DNA from: Adiantum capillus-veneris
Lineage: Eukaryota; Streptophyta; Polypodiopsida; Polypodiales; Pteridaceae
Length of the DNA stretch: 64,000 nt
Reading direction: 5' to 3'
Assembly: GCA_014529385.2 (NCBI GenBank)
Contig: CM043968.1
Location: forward strand, 10,737,648 to 10,801,647
The notes under the pieces are model-generated. The model did no database searches. It had not been told where the DNA came from and was given only the letters and a program-made list of their open reading frames with translations. Positions within the stretch are counted from its first letter, which is position 1; every line of letters starts with the position of its first letter. The position numbers were made by a program, and so were the translations under genes. Positions 9,526 through 20,515 of this stretch are shown here, piece after piece.

Positions 9526-10900
9526 ATATTCACGTCCACGGGGGGCCAAAATGACCCATGGGACCTTTTAGACATTCTCCTCTTTCGAGGGTGTGTTACT
9601 CGTGTGACTTTTTTGTGTCTTCTGTGAGTGTTTTGTGGTGTTCTAGTATGCGGGCAAGATATGTCCCGAGAGCTGTAGGGGAGGGGTCCGTTTTTGAGAG
9701 CAACTCGGCGAGAGTATGGCATCCGTGTATGAGCTGCTGAAAATCAGCTCGAATATGTGTGTATGCTAGGTAGGCATTCTAACGTCACATGTGCTTCATC
9801 TTCAAGGGCTCGCATAGTACATGATGTGCATATTCTTTTCTGAGCATCAATTTTCAGCCAGCCGCTTGTTTCTATCTTAAGCAAGTGTGATCTTGTACGC
9901 ATTAGAGTTATGGCTTTTCTTGCCATATGGGGCATAGGCGTTTGGATGTGTACTTGGGCTTCCGGCTTGCTTGTGCTGTAGAGCTCCTAGTATTTTGTGT
10001 TGACATGTTTGCAATAATATTCGAACTTGGACCGATATATGGTCGTTCGCCATTTATTGTGAAGGCATTCAAGTAGTGCTATTTCAAAATTCAGCATACA
10101 TTCCCCTTCTTCCCCCTTGACAATGGGCATGTCCACATATGCCTCTACATTCCATTTTGCAAACCACTTCCTTATGTCTTGGATAAGACTCGATGTTAAG
10201 AATTTACTTTTCTTAGTCTTTTGTAGTGCACATCCGGCCTTCCATGCTATGTGGGGGATTCGAGTGGAGGGCATCAGTTTAACTTTCATAATGTATGTAA
10301 ACATTCTTTGCAGGGCTTTCATTTCGAGGGGTTTTTTGCCTGTTTCCAAAAGCAACACTGAATACGGTGTAGTTTTTTTGACTCCCAGATGTCTACATAG
10401 GAACTTCTTTTGTATCTTTTCAATCTCATTCCATGGGTGGGCTGAGATACTAGCTCCCCAAATTTCTACTCCGTATAGGATGGCCTGTACTACACATGTC
10501 TCAAATATAATTGCTTTAATTTCCCATCTCTTGATGACTTTTTGTGTATACATGTTTTCAAGTTGGTAATATTTGGCATGCCCCACATCAATTCTATTTC
10601 GTGCGCATTGTCCCCAAGCATAATTAGATGGTATATCCATTCCCAAGTACATAAAGCTGTCTACTCTTTCAATTTGCTTCCCTTGGTACATGAGAGTTGG
10701 TTGAATTTCCTGTCTTTTTTGAGTCCTCACTAGCATAAACTTTGTCTTGTTTACATTGATTGAGAGCCCCATGTTTTCACAAAAGGTATGCATGGCATCT
10801 ACCAATTTTTGAAGAGATACTATATCATGTGCAAAAAGAGCAACATCATCTGCATATATGAGTAGCAGAAGTGTGAGCATTCCGATGGCCGGTCCATCTG
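9526..10900 (-). pseudogene. LINE family B copy 1: RT C-terminal half and zinc-binding tail
   Basis: A 342-codon minus-strand ORF (9987-11015) carries the RT catalytic YADD at about 10845-10856. GLSINVNKTKFML and YLGMDI follow, then VVQAILYGVEIWG and LLETGKKPLEMKALQRM. After a frame break the C-terminus (9744-9935) reads SHLLKIETSGW and CTSCTMRALEDEAHVTLEC, a C-C-H-C zinc-binding tail. This tail differs from the zf-RVT of family A. Codons above about 10900 appear to be fused non-LINE sequence, so the copy is 5'-truncated just before YADD. It shares its 3' end with 22205-22995. Exact LINE clade not determined. Confidence 0.82.
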
Positions 10901-11264
10901 GTTCTTCTGCGAGTGCTGGCTGCTTATCTGCCTGCACGTGCAGCCCTGTGCGAGCCTTTGCGTGCCTACCAGCCTGTGCAACTAGCTGCCCCTTCGCGTT
11001 TGACTGCCTCTGCACACCCCTCTTCTGCAGTGATGGGCATCCAGCTGTTCATGGCAGTTTGCGTGAGTGCTTTTGGATGTGTGTGTGGGAATTGCGCCTC
11101 TGCCTTGCTATTTTTGCGCACCCTTGCTATTGGGCTCACGCCCCTACGAGTTCTGTTCGAACCCTCAGTTTCAACCTACCACAGGTTCATTTCTTTGCTT
11201 TGGCCATCAGGTCCTATTTCAGCAGAGGATTTTCAGTGCTCAATTGTCAGATGTATGCCCTCTG
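10901..11264 (+). other. Leader region, probably 5' part of LINE A copy 2
   Basis: GC-richer than its surroundings and Cys/Ala-rich in translation, with no domain I recognise. Assigned to LINE A only because it runs without a visible break into the LINE A ORF1 region. It might instead be unrelated DNA between two truncated LINEs. Confidence 0.35.
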
Positions 11265-11643
11265 TGGTTGGATGTACATAGTCTTGGGATTTCTATAGAG
11301 AGTTTAAAGTAATAATAATAAAAAAAGTTCAATGTACATTTCTTTGCAGTGCTCGTTCTGCTAGGCATTGCTCTTTAGCTGGGGTTTTGCTGCTACATGT
11401 CAGAATCTCGGTGTGTGTTCAAGTGTTGGAAACGCTATGGATAATTCTTCGGAGTGGTTGGATGTACATAGTCTTGGGATTTCTATAGAGAGTTCAAAGT
11501 AATAATAATAAAAAAAGCTCAATGTTACATTTCTTTGCAGTACTCGTTCTGCTAGGCATTGCTCTTTAGCTGGGGGTTTTGCTGCTACATGTCAGAATCT
11601 CCGTGTGTGTTCAAGAGTTGGAAAGCTATGGATAATTCTTCGG
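11265..11643 (+). repeat. Tandem duplication (about 189 bp x 2) at the start of LINE A ORF1
   Basis: Units 11265-11453 and 11454-11643 both start GTGGTTGGATGTACATAG and end ATGGATAATTCTTCGGAG, with about a dozen differences. Each includes an AATAATAATAAAAAAAG stretch. Confidence 0.9.
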
Positions 11644-12787
11644 AGGCTACTAGATCAAAACTTGTTTGTATTAGGACTTTGAGGAGGCCCAGAAAGCTTG
11701 GAATGGTCAGGCATCTGTCCTTGAGGTGCGTATTCCCGTGCAAGACCTTATGGACCCGGTTGCGCAATACGCTATGAATGCAGCCATCTTGTTTTTCCCG
11801 GGAAAATGCCTACTGTCCAGGATGTCGGACAATGGGTTGATTTCCTTGTCAAATGTCAGGCTGTCTGTGGCGTTTACTTTGGTGCGCATGGATTCTATGA
11901 AGTCTTATTGGTAGATACTTAAGCCAGGAACCTTTTATTGGAGATATCTCCTCTCTTTTTTGGTACGCAAATGACTCATGTTCTACCGTGGGCACTAACA
12001 AAAGATTATCAAAGTCTTATCATAAATGCCCGGTGTGGGTGGAACTCATTGATTTCCCTAGCACGTGGAGATTGCACAACTTGGAAAGGTGATTTGCCCC
12101 ACAAAATTGGATGCGAACACCAATAGGTTTGTCATTCTTTAGGATACTGACAAACCAACTCTTGAAGGAATTATGGTTGATTCGGGGGACCCATGGGTGG
12201 GCAAAGGTCCTTTTAAACTCAAATGGGGGAAGTTTGCAAATTCTTGTTTTTGATGTGGCAAATTCGGTCGCATGCAATCTGAATCTCCTGAACCAGTCTT
12301 GCAGCCCCCTCCTTCAGCAGTTCCATCAACTGCCCCTGTCCCACTAGGCAAATCTATCGGTGAAGTTAAGTAGAATGGAGTCCCCGTTGCTAAGATGGCT
12401 CCGAATGTGGAAAAAGGGAAAACCAAGCTTCCTCAGTCTGTAGATTCTGGGAATGGGAATGCTGTGAAGGGGAAAAATGGTGGTTCAAGTGATGCTACTG
12501 CGTGGGGGGCGCCTATAAAGACAATGAAGATTCTCTCAACACCCTCCTCTCGTAATTATGTTCCCCTTGTCAATGCAAATAAGAATGTATCATTTAAGCA
12601 ACTTCCTTGTAATGACAAATCGCATATTGATTGATGCATGGGAAAAAGCGATGCACACTTACAAAGATATACTTCTTGGTGAGGCTTCCACCTCTCGTGT
12701 AAATTCTGTGGAAACGTTTCGTGCATTGAATCAACGGATTGGCATGGATGTGGTAGATGGAGATGTGCCCATGGATACTTCTACTTG
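11585..12787 (+). pseudogene. LINE A copy 2 ORF1 (nucleic-acid binding protein), decayed
   Basis: Multi-frame translation gives a segment resembling the DUF4283-type region of plant LINE ORF1 proteins, including VWVELIDFPSTW around 12030-12065. A hydrophilic tail (MAPNVEKGKTKLP..., 12395-12634) and a last stretch ending at 12787 follow. At least three frameshifts interrupt it. In plant L1 elements ORF1 binds LINE RNA and precedes ORF2, the order seen here. The family assignment rests on position and weak motif likeness. Confidence 0.5.
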
Positions 12788-12826
12788 ATTCTCACGTTCC
12801 TTTGCCTCTTGTACATATGATTCCCA

Positions 12827-13190
12827 GTGCATAATCGTATCAATTGTATCTCATTCAATGTGCGTGGGTTATGTAACCTTGACAAATGGCGACTAACCTG
12901 GCACTATGTAAATACATGCAGGGTAGACATAGTTGGTTTGCAAGAACATAATCAACACGAGTTTGCTGGTCAGTGTTCTTATTTTGCGTGTTATTGGATT
13001 GTGTATGCTAGCTTGCATGATTATTCGGGTTTATTGATGCTAGTTTGTCATGAGCTTCAGCTTGTTCTAGTGAATAACGATCCAAGGGGTCACTGAATGA
13101 TTGTGCAATGTTTGTTGCATGGTCGGGTGTATGAATTTGGAGGCATATATGCATATACAACCTCTAGGCAAAGCGCCGCTTTACGGCGAG
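12827..13190 (+). pseudogene. LINE A copy 2 ORF2, endonuclease N-terminal part
   Basis: ISFNVRGLCNLDKWR, then VDIVGLQEHN, matches the first conserved blocks of APE-type LINE endonucleases (N and E of the active site). The frame stops at 13094-13096 but continues as a recognisable segment (VYEFGGIYAYTTSR). It is cut at 13191 by an inserted LTR element and resumes at about 15214. Confidence 0.8.
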
Positions 13191-15213
13191 TGTCACAAAT
13201 TGGTGATGTGTCAAGCCACTGAAGAACTAAGCCAACCTACAGATCCCGGCTGAGGGGCCTAAACCCTAAGAAGAGAGGCAGAAGCAGTGAAAGATGTTTT
13301 ACCAACTTATACAGTCTTGACGAGTGGCCTATTTTTAAAGAAGAGTTCCCACCAAGTTCCGACCAATGGGATAGATCCCGACCAAGGGGCCTAAAACCTA
13401 GAAGAAGAAGAAGAAATAGAAGGAATTCTGGACCAACTCACAGATCAGCAGCTAAGGGGCCTAAAAACCCTAAAAGTCAAAGGAAACTTGTTTAAAGCGT
13501 CTGAAAGTGGCCGAAACGAAGCCAGACAAGTTTATAACCTCAAAATATAATGACGTGGCACATGTACAGACATCCTAGAAGTCGAGGCGAATTTTAAGAG
13601 AAATCCCAAAATTTTAGGAAAGTGTTTTTTTGGGGTCAGCTTTTCACATTTGATGTTTTTAAGCTTTGGGCCTTTAAATATGAGCACTCTTTAGCGCGCA
13701 GATTGCAGAGGAGGTGCTCCGCGGCTATTGTACTTTGTGAATCAACAATAATAAAGAAATACCGAAAGGGTGCCAAGGTTTGGTTGTATGCTAGAAAACC
13801 TCCGAACGACGCAGACGGGATGTCCGAGGAGCGTTTCGCTGTATGCTAGAAAACCTCCGAATGGCACAGATGGTATGTCTGGGGAGCGTTTGTTCGTATG
13901 CTTGAACCTCAAGTGACGTAGGCTGCGGTTTGGGGAGCGTTTGGTTGTACCAGTCATCTGAACTCATAGCCCGGACCTTTTTAGGTTATTTGTGGGGGGA
14001 GTGACGAGGTAGTCGTTGAGTAGCTTCATACCGCAGATCGTCTTTCTTGGGGGAGTGCTCAGCGGCGCTGTTCGTTGTCTTGTAACATGTATATGTTAGC
14101 ATTTGTGTTGCATTGTGATGTTTCAACCACTGAATATTCCTATTTGGATGAGATTGCCTGAGTATGTAATTTTAGTGCATCAAGACACCTGCTGGTGGAG
14201 ATCAACATGGTCTGGGTGTGATGGCTAATTTTGCTACTCCAGAATGTCAAGAGCTCCAATCTGGAATGATACTCCTTATTGGATGAGATTTTTTTGGGAA
14301 GCCAACGACCCAAGGTATTAAGAGCTCCAATATGGAGAGAAAACTGATTGTCCCTCGGAATGTCCCTCCTAACGACCCAAAGAAATTTTTGAGCTAACTT
14401 GAGTTGTTTTGCAGATATGTTGTAATCGCGGACGATTACTTTCTTTCAAGAAGAGGGGATGTCACAAATCAATGACGTGTCAAGCCATTGAAGAACGGAG
14501 CCAACTTGCAGATCCCAGCCGAGAGGCCTAAACCCTAAGAAGAAGAAGCAAAAGAAACAGAAGTAACAAAAGATGTTTTACCAACTTATAAAGTCTTGCC
14601 GAGTGGCTTATGTTTAAAGAAGAGTTCCCACCCAAGTTTCCACCAATGGGATAGATTTCGGCGGAGGGGCCTAAACCCAGAAGAAGAAGAAGAAACATAA
14701 GGAATCCCCGACCAACTCACAGATCGGCAGCCGAGGGACCTAAAAACCCTAAAAGTCAAAGAAAACTTGCTTAAAGCGCCCGAAAGTGGCCGAAACGAAG
14801 TCAAACAAGTTTATAACCTCAAAATATGATGACGTGGCACTTGTACAGACATCCCAGAATTCGCGGAGAATTTTTAGGGAAATCCCAAAATTTTAGTAAA
14901 GTGTTTTTTTTGGGTCAGCTTTCATATTTGATGCTTTTAGGCTTTGGGCCTTTAATTATGAGCCTTGGGGGCTCTCTCTGGCACTCTTCAACGTGCAGAT
15001 TGCAGAGGAGGTGCTCCCCGACTGTGGTACTTTATGAATCTACAATAATAAAGAAACACCAAAAGGGGTGGCAACGTTTGGGGCCAGTGCTCTCTTGGGG
15101 TGGAACTCTGCCACTCCTTGTCTCGTGTCATGCATCTCTTTCAGTTTAGTTGTTATTTGAAGTGCTTAAAGTTATTCAGTCTGTTCTTTTCTGTTGGCAC
15201 GTGGTGCTTGTCC
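13191..15213 (+). mobile_element. Non-autonomous LTR element inserted in LINE A ORF2
   Basis: Two LTR-like blocks start TGTCACAAAT (13191 and 14460). The second is directly preceded by a polypurine tract (AAGAAGAGGGGA, 14448-14459). The left flank GCGAG and right flank ACGAG are near-identical 5-mers, a likely target-site duplication with one change. The ~520 bp between the LTRs has no coding potential, and no tRNA-Met primer site was found. The LTR start resembles the LTR of gypsy element 2 (TGTCACAAACTG), so a gypsy helper is plausible. The LTRs diverge after the AATAAAGAAA region, where the first copy carries a minisatellite. The right boundary is approximate. Confidence 0.65.
13778..13937. 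repeat. Minisatellite, about 55 bp x 3
   Basis: Three units starting GTTTGGTTG, GTTTCGCTG and GTTTGTTCG at 13778, 13833 and 13888. A partial fourth starts at 13938. It lies near the end of the first LTR block and is absent from the second. Confidence 0.85.
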
Positions 15214-16386
15214 CGTGACAACGAGACATCTCTTCTCACCCATGGATCTCCAATGTATTCCTTTGTGGTGATTGATACGAATGATAGTACCATAGGCAAT
15301 TCACACATGTTGCTTGCGGAGAGGCAAGAATGAGGTCATCTTTTTGCTTATGCACAAATGATTGATTTATGACACTTTTTGCATCCAAATGTTTTTGGAT
15401 TTACTTTTCAACACTGCTCACTCCTCTTATCGTGCACAGTTGGATCGATGGTATGTGCTCAACTTACAAAAAAATGATAATTTTGTATCGATATGAGAAT
15501 GGATTACACCCTGCAACTATCATACCCTATTTTGTTGACTTTGTACTTAGGGCAATCTCTGTGTGATCGGCCTCTTTCTCTGAAATGTCTGCTGCATGTT
15601 AACAATGCTTATCTCACTCATGAGGTGTTTTGAGATATGATTTTTGAATTCATGATATTATTCTCCCTTTGCTTGCTCACATGCATCTTGATCTTGATGC
15701 TGCCCGTTATTGCTTTGTTATGAGGGTGCAATGTGCTATTCAGGACTATGGTATACATTACATGCTTTGTACTCGAGGGGAAGTCAATGTTGCGAAGCAG
15801 GTTTGTCAACGGCTGCAGGTATTGGCCGATTTGTGGCCTTTGTCTGACTCCGAAGTGTCGGAGTTGTGAAGCTTGTGTACGTATTCAACATAACGACAAG
15901 CTGAAAATTGCTAAATGGAAGACGCATGCCCGTCAAGAGGCTTTTATGGTAAAGGTTGTGCTTCAAAACAATTTTTTAAGCATCTGCATCATACAAGGGT
16001 TTCTCAAGAAATTAAGGGTGTTATGCTTCCTTCATTAAAATAGGAACTTGCTTCGCCATAATCTCACATTAATGATAGGTGTTTGCTGCTACTTCTCAGA
16101 CATCGTCAGCTGCTGGTCAAGCACGACAATTGTTGCTCTCTTATGTTCATCCGATCCTTTTTCGCAAGATGCATACATCCTTGAGGATCCATTCACTGAT
16201 TTTGAAATACATTGTGCGTTGCTTGCATCGGGCCGTTGGCGATCTTCTGGCTGGGATGGGCTTATTGTGGAATTCTTCCTCTCCTTTTGGGAGGCTCTCA
16301 AAGAGCCCTTGCTTTTCATGTTAAATGCGGCATGGGAGAAACAAGATTTGCCATTATCTTGGAAAGAGGGTTCGTCCAATGACTAG
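15214..16386 (+). pseudogene. LINE A copy 2 ORF2, endonuclease C-terminus and start of RT
   Basis: Reading in several frames: NTAHSSYRAQLDRWYV at about 15412-15460 (the DR.. block of LINE endonucleases) and a SDRPLSLK-like block near 15566. The 112-codon ORF at 16048-16386 reads FTDFEIHCALLASGRW, SSGWDGLIVEFFLSFW and LPLSWKEG, the N-terminal RT blocks of plant LINEs. The region is interrupted by many stops. It is cut just after WKEG, so RT motifs between there and YADD are missing. Confidence 0.72.
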
Positions 16387-17625
16387 AATGTCACTGCGCA
16401 CAGGAAGACCGACACCCTGTAGGCCCCAAAGACTGGCACCCCTTTCGGTATTTTTTTATTCAATTACGAACAGACGATCTGAACACATAGATCAAAGTCT
16501 CACAAAGCTGTTCAAACCTGGCGAGGGCTGAAATTGCAGGTTTTTGACCCAATTTCGGTAGCATAACAACGCCAAAACCCCTGTAGGTCAAAAGCACATG
16601 TCTAGGACAGATTCCCTTGCAATTTAGAAGCTTTTTGGTGAGCTGTAACAGAATTTCAGCGTGTTGTAATTCCCTATATTGTCACTGCCAAGTGCCCAAA
16701 GCCCTGTCTAAGCATCCCAAGGCCTTCCCAAGGCTCCCCAAGTGTTCTCTTCCAGTTTAGGTGTGAAACCCTAAACCTTCAGAAAAACACAGCAGGCTGT
16801 AAATATCTGTTTTGGATCGTTTTTAGCAGAGCGAACACGTCTACGCGTGTCACAAGGGCTCCTGCACGCAATGGGACAGTTCTCGTGTAATTTGGACGAG
16901 TTTTCACGTGAGAAAACTTTCCAAATTCACAATCTTTCGCGATGGAACTGTGCGTACCTGTAGGGGATTAGCAATTAGTTAATCCTGTTCCTGTTCAGAA
17001 GGCTCTTGCCTTGGCGAACGCGCATAAAACCCCCAAAACTGTACAGTCAACTAAGATGCCCAACTAGTGGGGCATTACCGTATGTGCAAAGGGGAGAGAG
17101 AGATGCACGAGAGCAAATCATCGCGCTACATGAGACAAAGGAGGAGGCAAGCTTTCCATTAAAGCTGTGAACCTACACCCACTATTCATGCACACACTCT
17201 GTAATTGCACTTCAGCTCAAAAATCAACCTCCACCCTCATTTGGACGTCCCCTCTTGCTGAGGTGTCCTGCAGGTTGCTCTCCAACTGCCAAGTGTCCAG
17301 TTTGCCCCTTTGGTTTAATTCCCCAGTTCCCACCAACTTTTAAAGTTGTTACTTGTCGAGTGGCCCAAATTCCCTTCTGGCGCACACAGGCTTCCATACT
17401 CATCAGAAGTCAGTGCTAACTGGCCCGTCCAGTTCCAGACCGATCGACCTAGATTCCCGATGTGAGAAACCCGTTTGGCCTTAACTGTTTCACACTGGCC
17501 ATGCAATGTCCACTTGCACCTTTTCAAGGGTTCGGGGGAAAACAAGTAAAAATAAAATAAAAATATGAAGTATATTTTTAAAGAAGGCAACAAGAAAAAT
17601 ACACCTCCTGCAGTTACCCTCGGGT
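16387..17625. other. Unrecognised non-coding insertion replacing the LINE A RT core
   Basis: No ORF or domain. TGTCACTGC occurs at about 16389 and again near 16690, and the text is rich in CAAGTG/CCAAG words. It could be an LTR or TRIM fragment because of its TG start, but I saw no primer site, polypurine tract or clear terminal repeats. About 180 codons of RT expected between WKEG and YADG are absent, so insertion went with deletion. Confidence 0.4.
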
Positions 17626-19110
17626 CAGATCTTTATTGGGCAAGCTTATGCAGATGGCTCATTGTTTATTCCTCGCAATCAACAGGTTGATGTCCAAGTG
17701 ATTATGGACACTTTGGAGTTGTTTGGGATTGCGGCTAGTCTTTGAAGGTTCTGCCACTTAATTTTTGCGATTGGCATAATCTATTGTGGCCAAGTGAGAT
17801 TGTGCTTGTCAGGCATTTGGGGTATCCAATTGGATGGGTTGTCACTCACACTAAAAAATGGATTGGGTTATGCAATGCTTAAATGTCAAATTGCATTACT
17901 GGAAATTATCCACTTGGCCATTGCATGTTCGCCTACGAATCGTTCAAAGCATCCCATCGCGTCCAGTTCTATTTTCCACTGATGCATTGGCCTCGTCATT
18001 GTCTCGCTTCTCTTATGTCAGGCATTTTGTCTCATTTGTGGCGAACTCATGCTCACAAAAAAGGCCTGTGTTTGATGTCGATGGAGAAGCTTTGCACTCC
18101 TAAACATTTTGTTGGTCCCAATATCTTGGACTTGCGCAGACATGTTTTTGCTTAGAAAGCTATGTTGTTGCCTATCCTTCTGCAACAAACTCATCCTTGG
18201 ACTCTTATGCTTGCATATCTACGTCAGCATGTCGTTACTTCTTCGTTTGGTCATTGGCAATCATCGCAAGATGGAAGGGCACATAACTGGATGTCCTCTT
18301 GCTTCCACTTTGATTTCTGCTTGGAGAGAGGTTACGAGTCATCTATCATGGAATGCTTGGCCGGAAGGAAACTCGCTTCGGTTGGAGAGTCTTCATTGGA
18401 GTCGGGCATTTTCTCTTACTTTGGTTGACCGTTTGCTTGGTCAGGAATACTTTCTCTCTTGTCGTGGCATTCGTGTGGTTAAGGATGTGGTTGATGAGGC
18501 CGGCTACACTTATGAGTTTTCCTTTGCGGCTCGCCGTTTTGGATTGGGCATGCATTATTGTCAGATCTGAGAGAGAGCTTCAGCACATGCTGGTTGACTT
18601 TTTACCCATTTCACCTTTGACTAATGGTAGTCGCATGTCTGATTGGAATTTCCGGGAAACGCCTTTTGAGGCCATTTCTACAAGTCGAGTTTATGCTCTT
18701 CTGCTACCGCGATCCTGGCTTGTTGTCCATTGTAATGCCCTCTAGCACATGCACAAGTCTGATATCTCGTGGAGGAGCTTCTCTCTGCCCTGTGGAAAAG
18801 CCGCTTGCCTTTGACGAAGTGTTTGCTTCTCTGGCGCTGTTTGCTTGGAGTTCTCCTGGTGGCCCGGTGGGCACTTTTCTCAGCGCACGTCATATCCGCC
18901 CTTCTCGTTGTGTCCGTTGCTCGACTTCGGAAGAGAATGTTTGTCACCTGTTTTGGGACTGCATCAGTAGAGATTTTCTTCGCCGCATCTCAGCTTGTAT
19001 GCGGCTCTGTTTTCTAGGGATGGTTTTCCACAAACGGTTTTACCTTGTAGCAATTCGCGGTCTTTTTTATGTGGGGTCAGACTTACTGGACCTTCTGGCG
19101 ACAACGTAAT
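17626..19110 (+). pseudogene. LINE A copy 2 ORF2, RT C-terminus and zinc-binding domain
   Basis: Resumes at GQAYADGSLFIP (17640-17665; YADG at the catalytic YADD position) and FGIAAS. LGYPIGW-like and [17 protein letters not shown] follow, the connection typical of L1-type LINEs, then about 300 codons homologous to copy 1. The zf-RVT domain ends with CVRCSTSEENVCHLFWDC at about 18910-18963. Split over at least five frames. The active-site Asp to Gly change would inactivate the RT even without the stops. Confidence 0.8.
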
Positions 19111-19415
19111 GGTTGTATGTTCCACCGCTTTGATGCAGATCCTTTCCGTTCTTCAAGCTTTCCCTTAGGCAATCTTTGCGTTTCACCCTGGAAGAGATCC
19201 CCTCAATTCATAACAGAATTATTCTGATCATAATTGGCAAATTAATCAAATAAAATGCCTGGCAAAATTTGTACTGCAAATGAATGCTTTTAGCTTTATA
19301 GCACAGCCGAACACTTTTGTGTTCTTTCCTTTGTATATGATCTTTTGGGTGGGTTTTCCTCGCCTTGAGGTTTCCCACCAGTAAAGTAACCAAAAACATT
19401 TACAGAAGAAAAGTG
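19111..19415 (+). other. LINE A copy 2 3' untranslated end
   Basis: GTATATGATCTTTTGGGTGGG and GAGGTTTCCCACCAGTAAAG match copy 1 at 9405-9455, which defines the family 3' end. It finishes in AGAAGAAAAGTGTGTG, i.e. a short GT run rather than a long poly(A). Bases ~19200-19300 differ from copy 1. Confidence 0.65.
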
Positions 19416-20515
19416 TGTGCAGACATTATCATGGCATTTTCTCTTAGCAGTTATATTTGTTAGTACTTTAGTACTGCATCTCAATTTTCTGCAGGAGTCA
19501 TGAGATCTTGTTTTGCTAGCCCTGACAGTATTTACTTTTCTCTTTAGGAATTGGAAGTGCAAAAAGTCATCCCATTATCTTTGTATGTAATTATCTTCAG
19601 CACAGAAAAATATTTTCTTTTGTACTATTTTAAACGCGAAAAAGCCCAATGGATGATACATATTTTGTCTAGGATATGCATCCCGGAACTGGTGTAAATC
19701 AAGTTGAGATTAAATTCTGTTTCCTTTGGTCTCTAATATCAGTGATTGTCCTACTTTCGTGTCAATGTGTGGATGGTCCTCCACATCTCTGCAGAAATGC
19801 TCTGAACTTCTCTAAACATCAGTGTGCACCTCACACAATACAATACCGAACTGTGTACTAAAGCTCCCTTCGTCAAGTTCGAGTCCTATACTTCATCCAA
19901 GCGGCTAGTAAAAGGCTATAAATATCCTAGGGCAAGACTCACATCAGATGTGAAAGGCAGACTCTGCTTGCCTGTTTCATTAGAAGACACATGCCATGTC
20001 TTGGTGAATGTCAATCAAGAGTTCTTCTGCGTATAATCAATCACAGACTGTAATGTTTTGGATTATCCTACTGGCTAAATGCGCAGTCCTACTAGTCCAT
20101 ATGCTGGGCAATTGTGCAGTCTCACAAGTCAATATACATTGCCGTGGATGTTGATACTTCTTTGTTACTGGTGCCGTGTATAAGGTTGTACAAGAATGCA
20201 TTTATTCTAAGAGCTCTATTCATAGCTCCCCACTGTAGACAGCCAACTGCTATTTTCTAGAGTATGAGTGCTATCCTTTACAGATAGATATTTTACTGAC
20301 AATGTAGTTTCATTGTGCTGTCTTAAAAATAATTAACAATTTTCTGGCATTTTTATGTTCCTTGTTTTTTCTTTGAAGCTATATATATCATACTTTCTGC
20401 ATTGTTTTGAATTCTGAATGCCGAAGATTCAGCACTTTTCCTGCTCCAGTACCTTAGTGAGTATATTAGATAAAGCTTCCAGAGTCAGAGTGGTTCTTGC
20501 CGTGATTTTTTCTAG
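19416..20515. other. Non-coding stretch upstream of the URI1-like exons (probable intron)
   Basis: A/T-rich, with no exon I can support. Because the first visible URI1-like exon starts with a clean acceptor at 20515, this is most simply the 3' end of a long intron. A short ORF (19824-20036) has no recognisable domain. Confidence 0.45.

Noticed and set aside
10858-11312. Cys-rich secreted protein candidates in three overlapping frames
   Set aside because: All three frames are open because of base composition; no signal peptide with consistent Cys spacing; adjacent to LINE ORF1.
13622-13957. Small ORFs inside the non-autonomous LTR element
   Set aside because: They cross the minisatellite and LTR and show no conserved domain.
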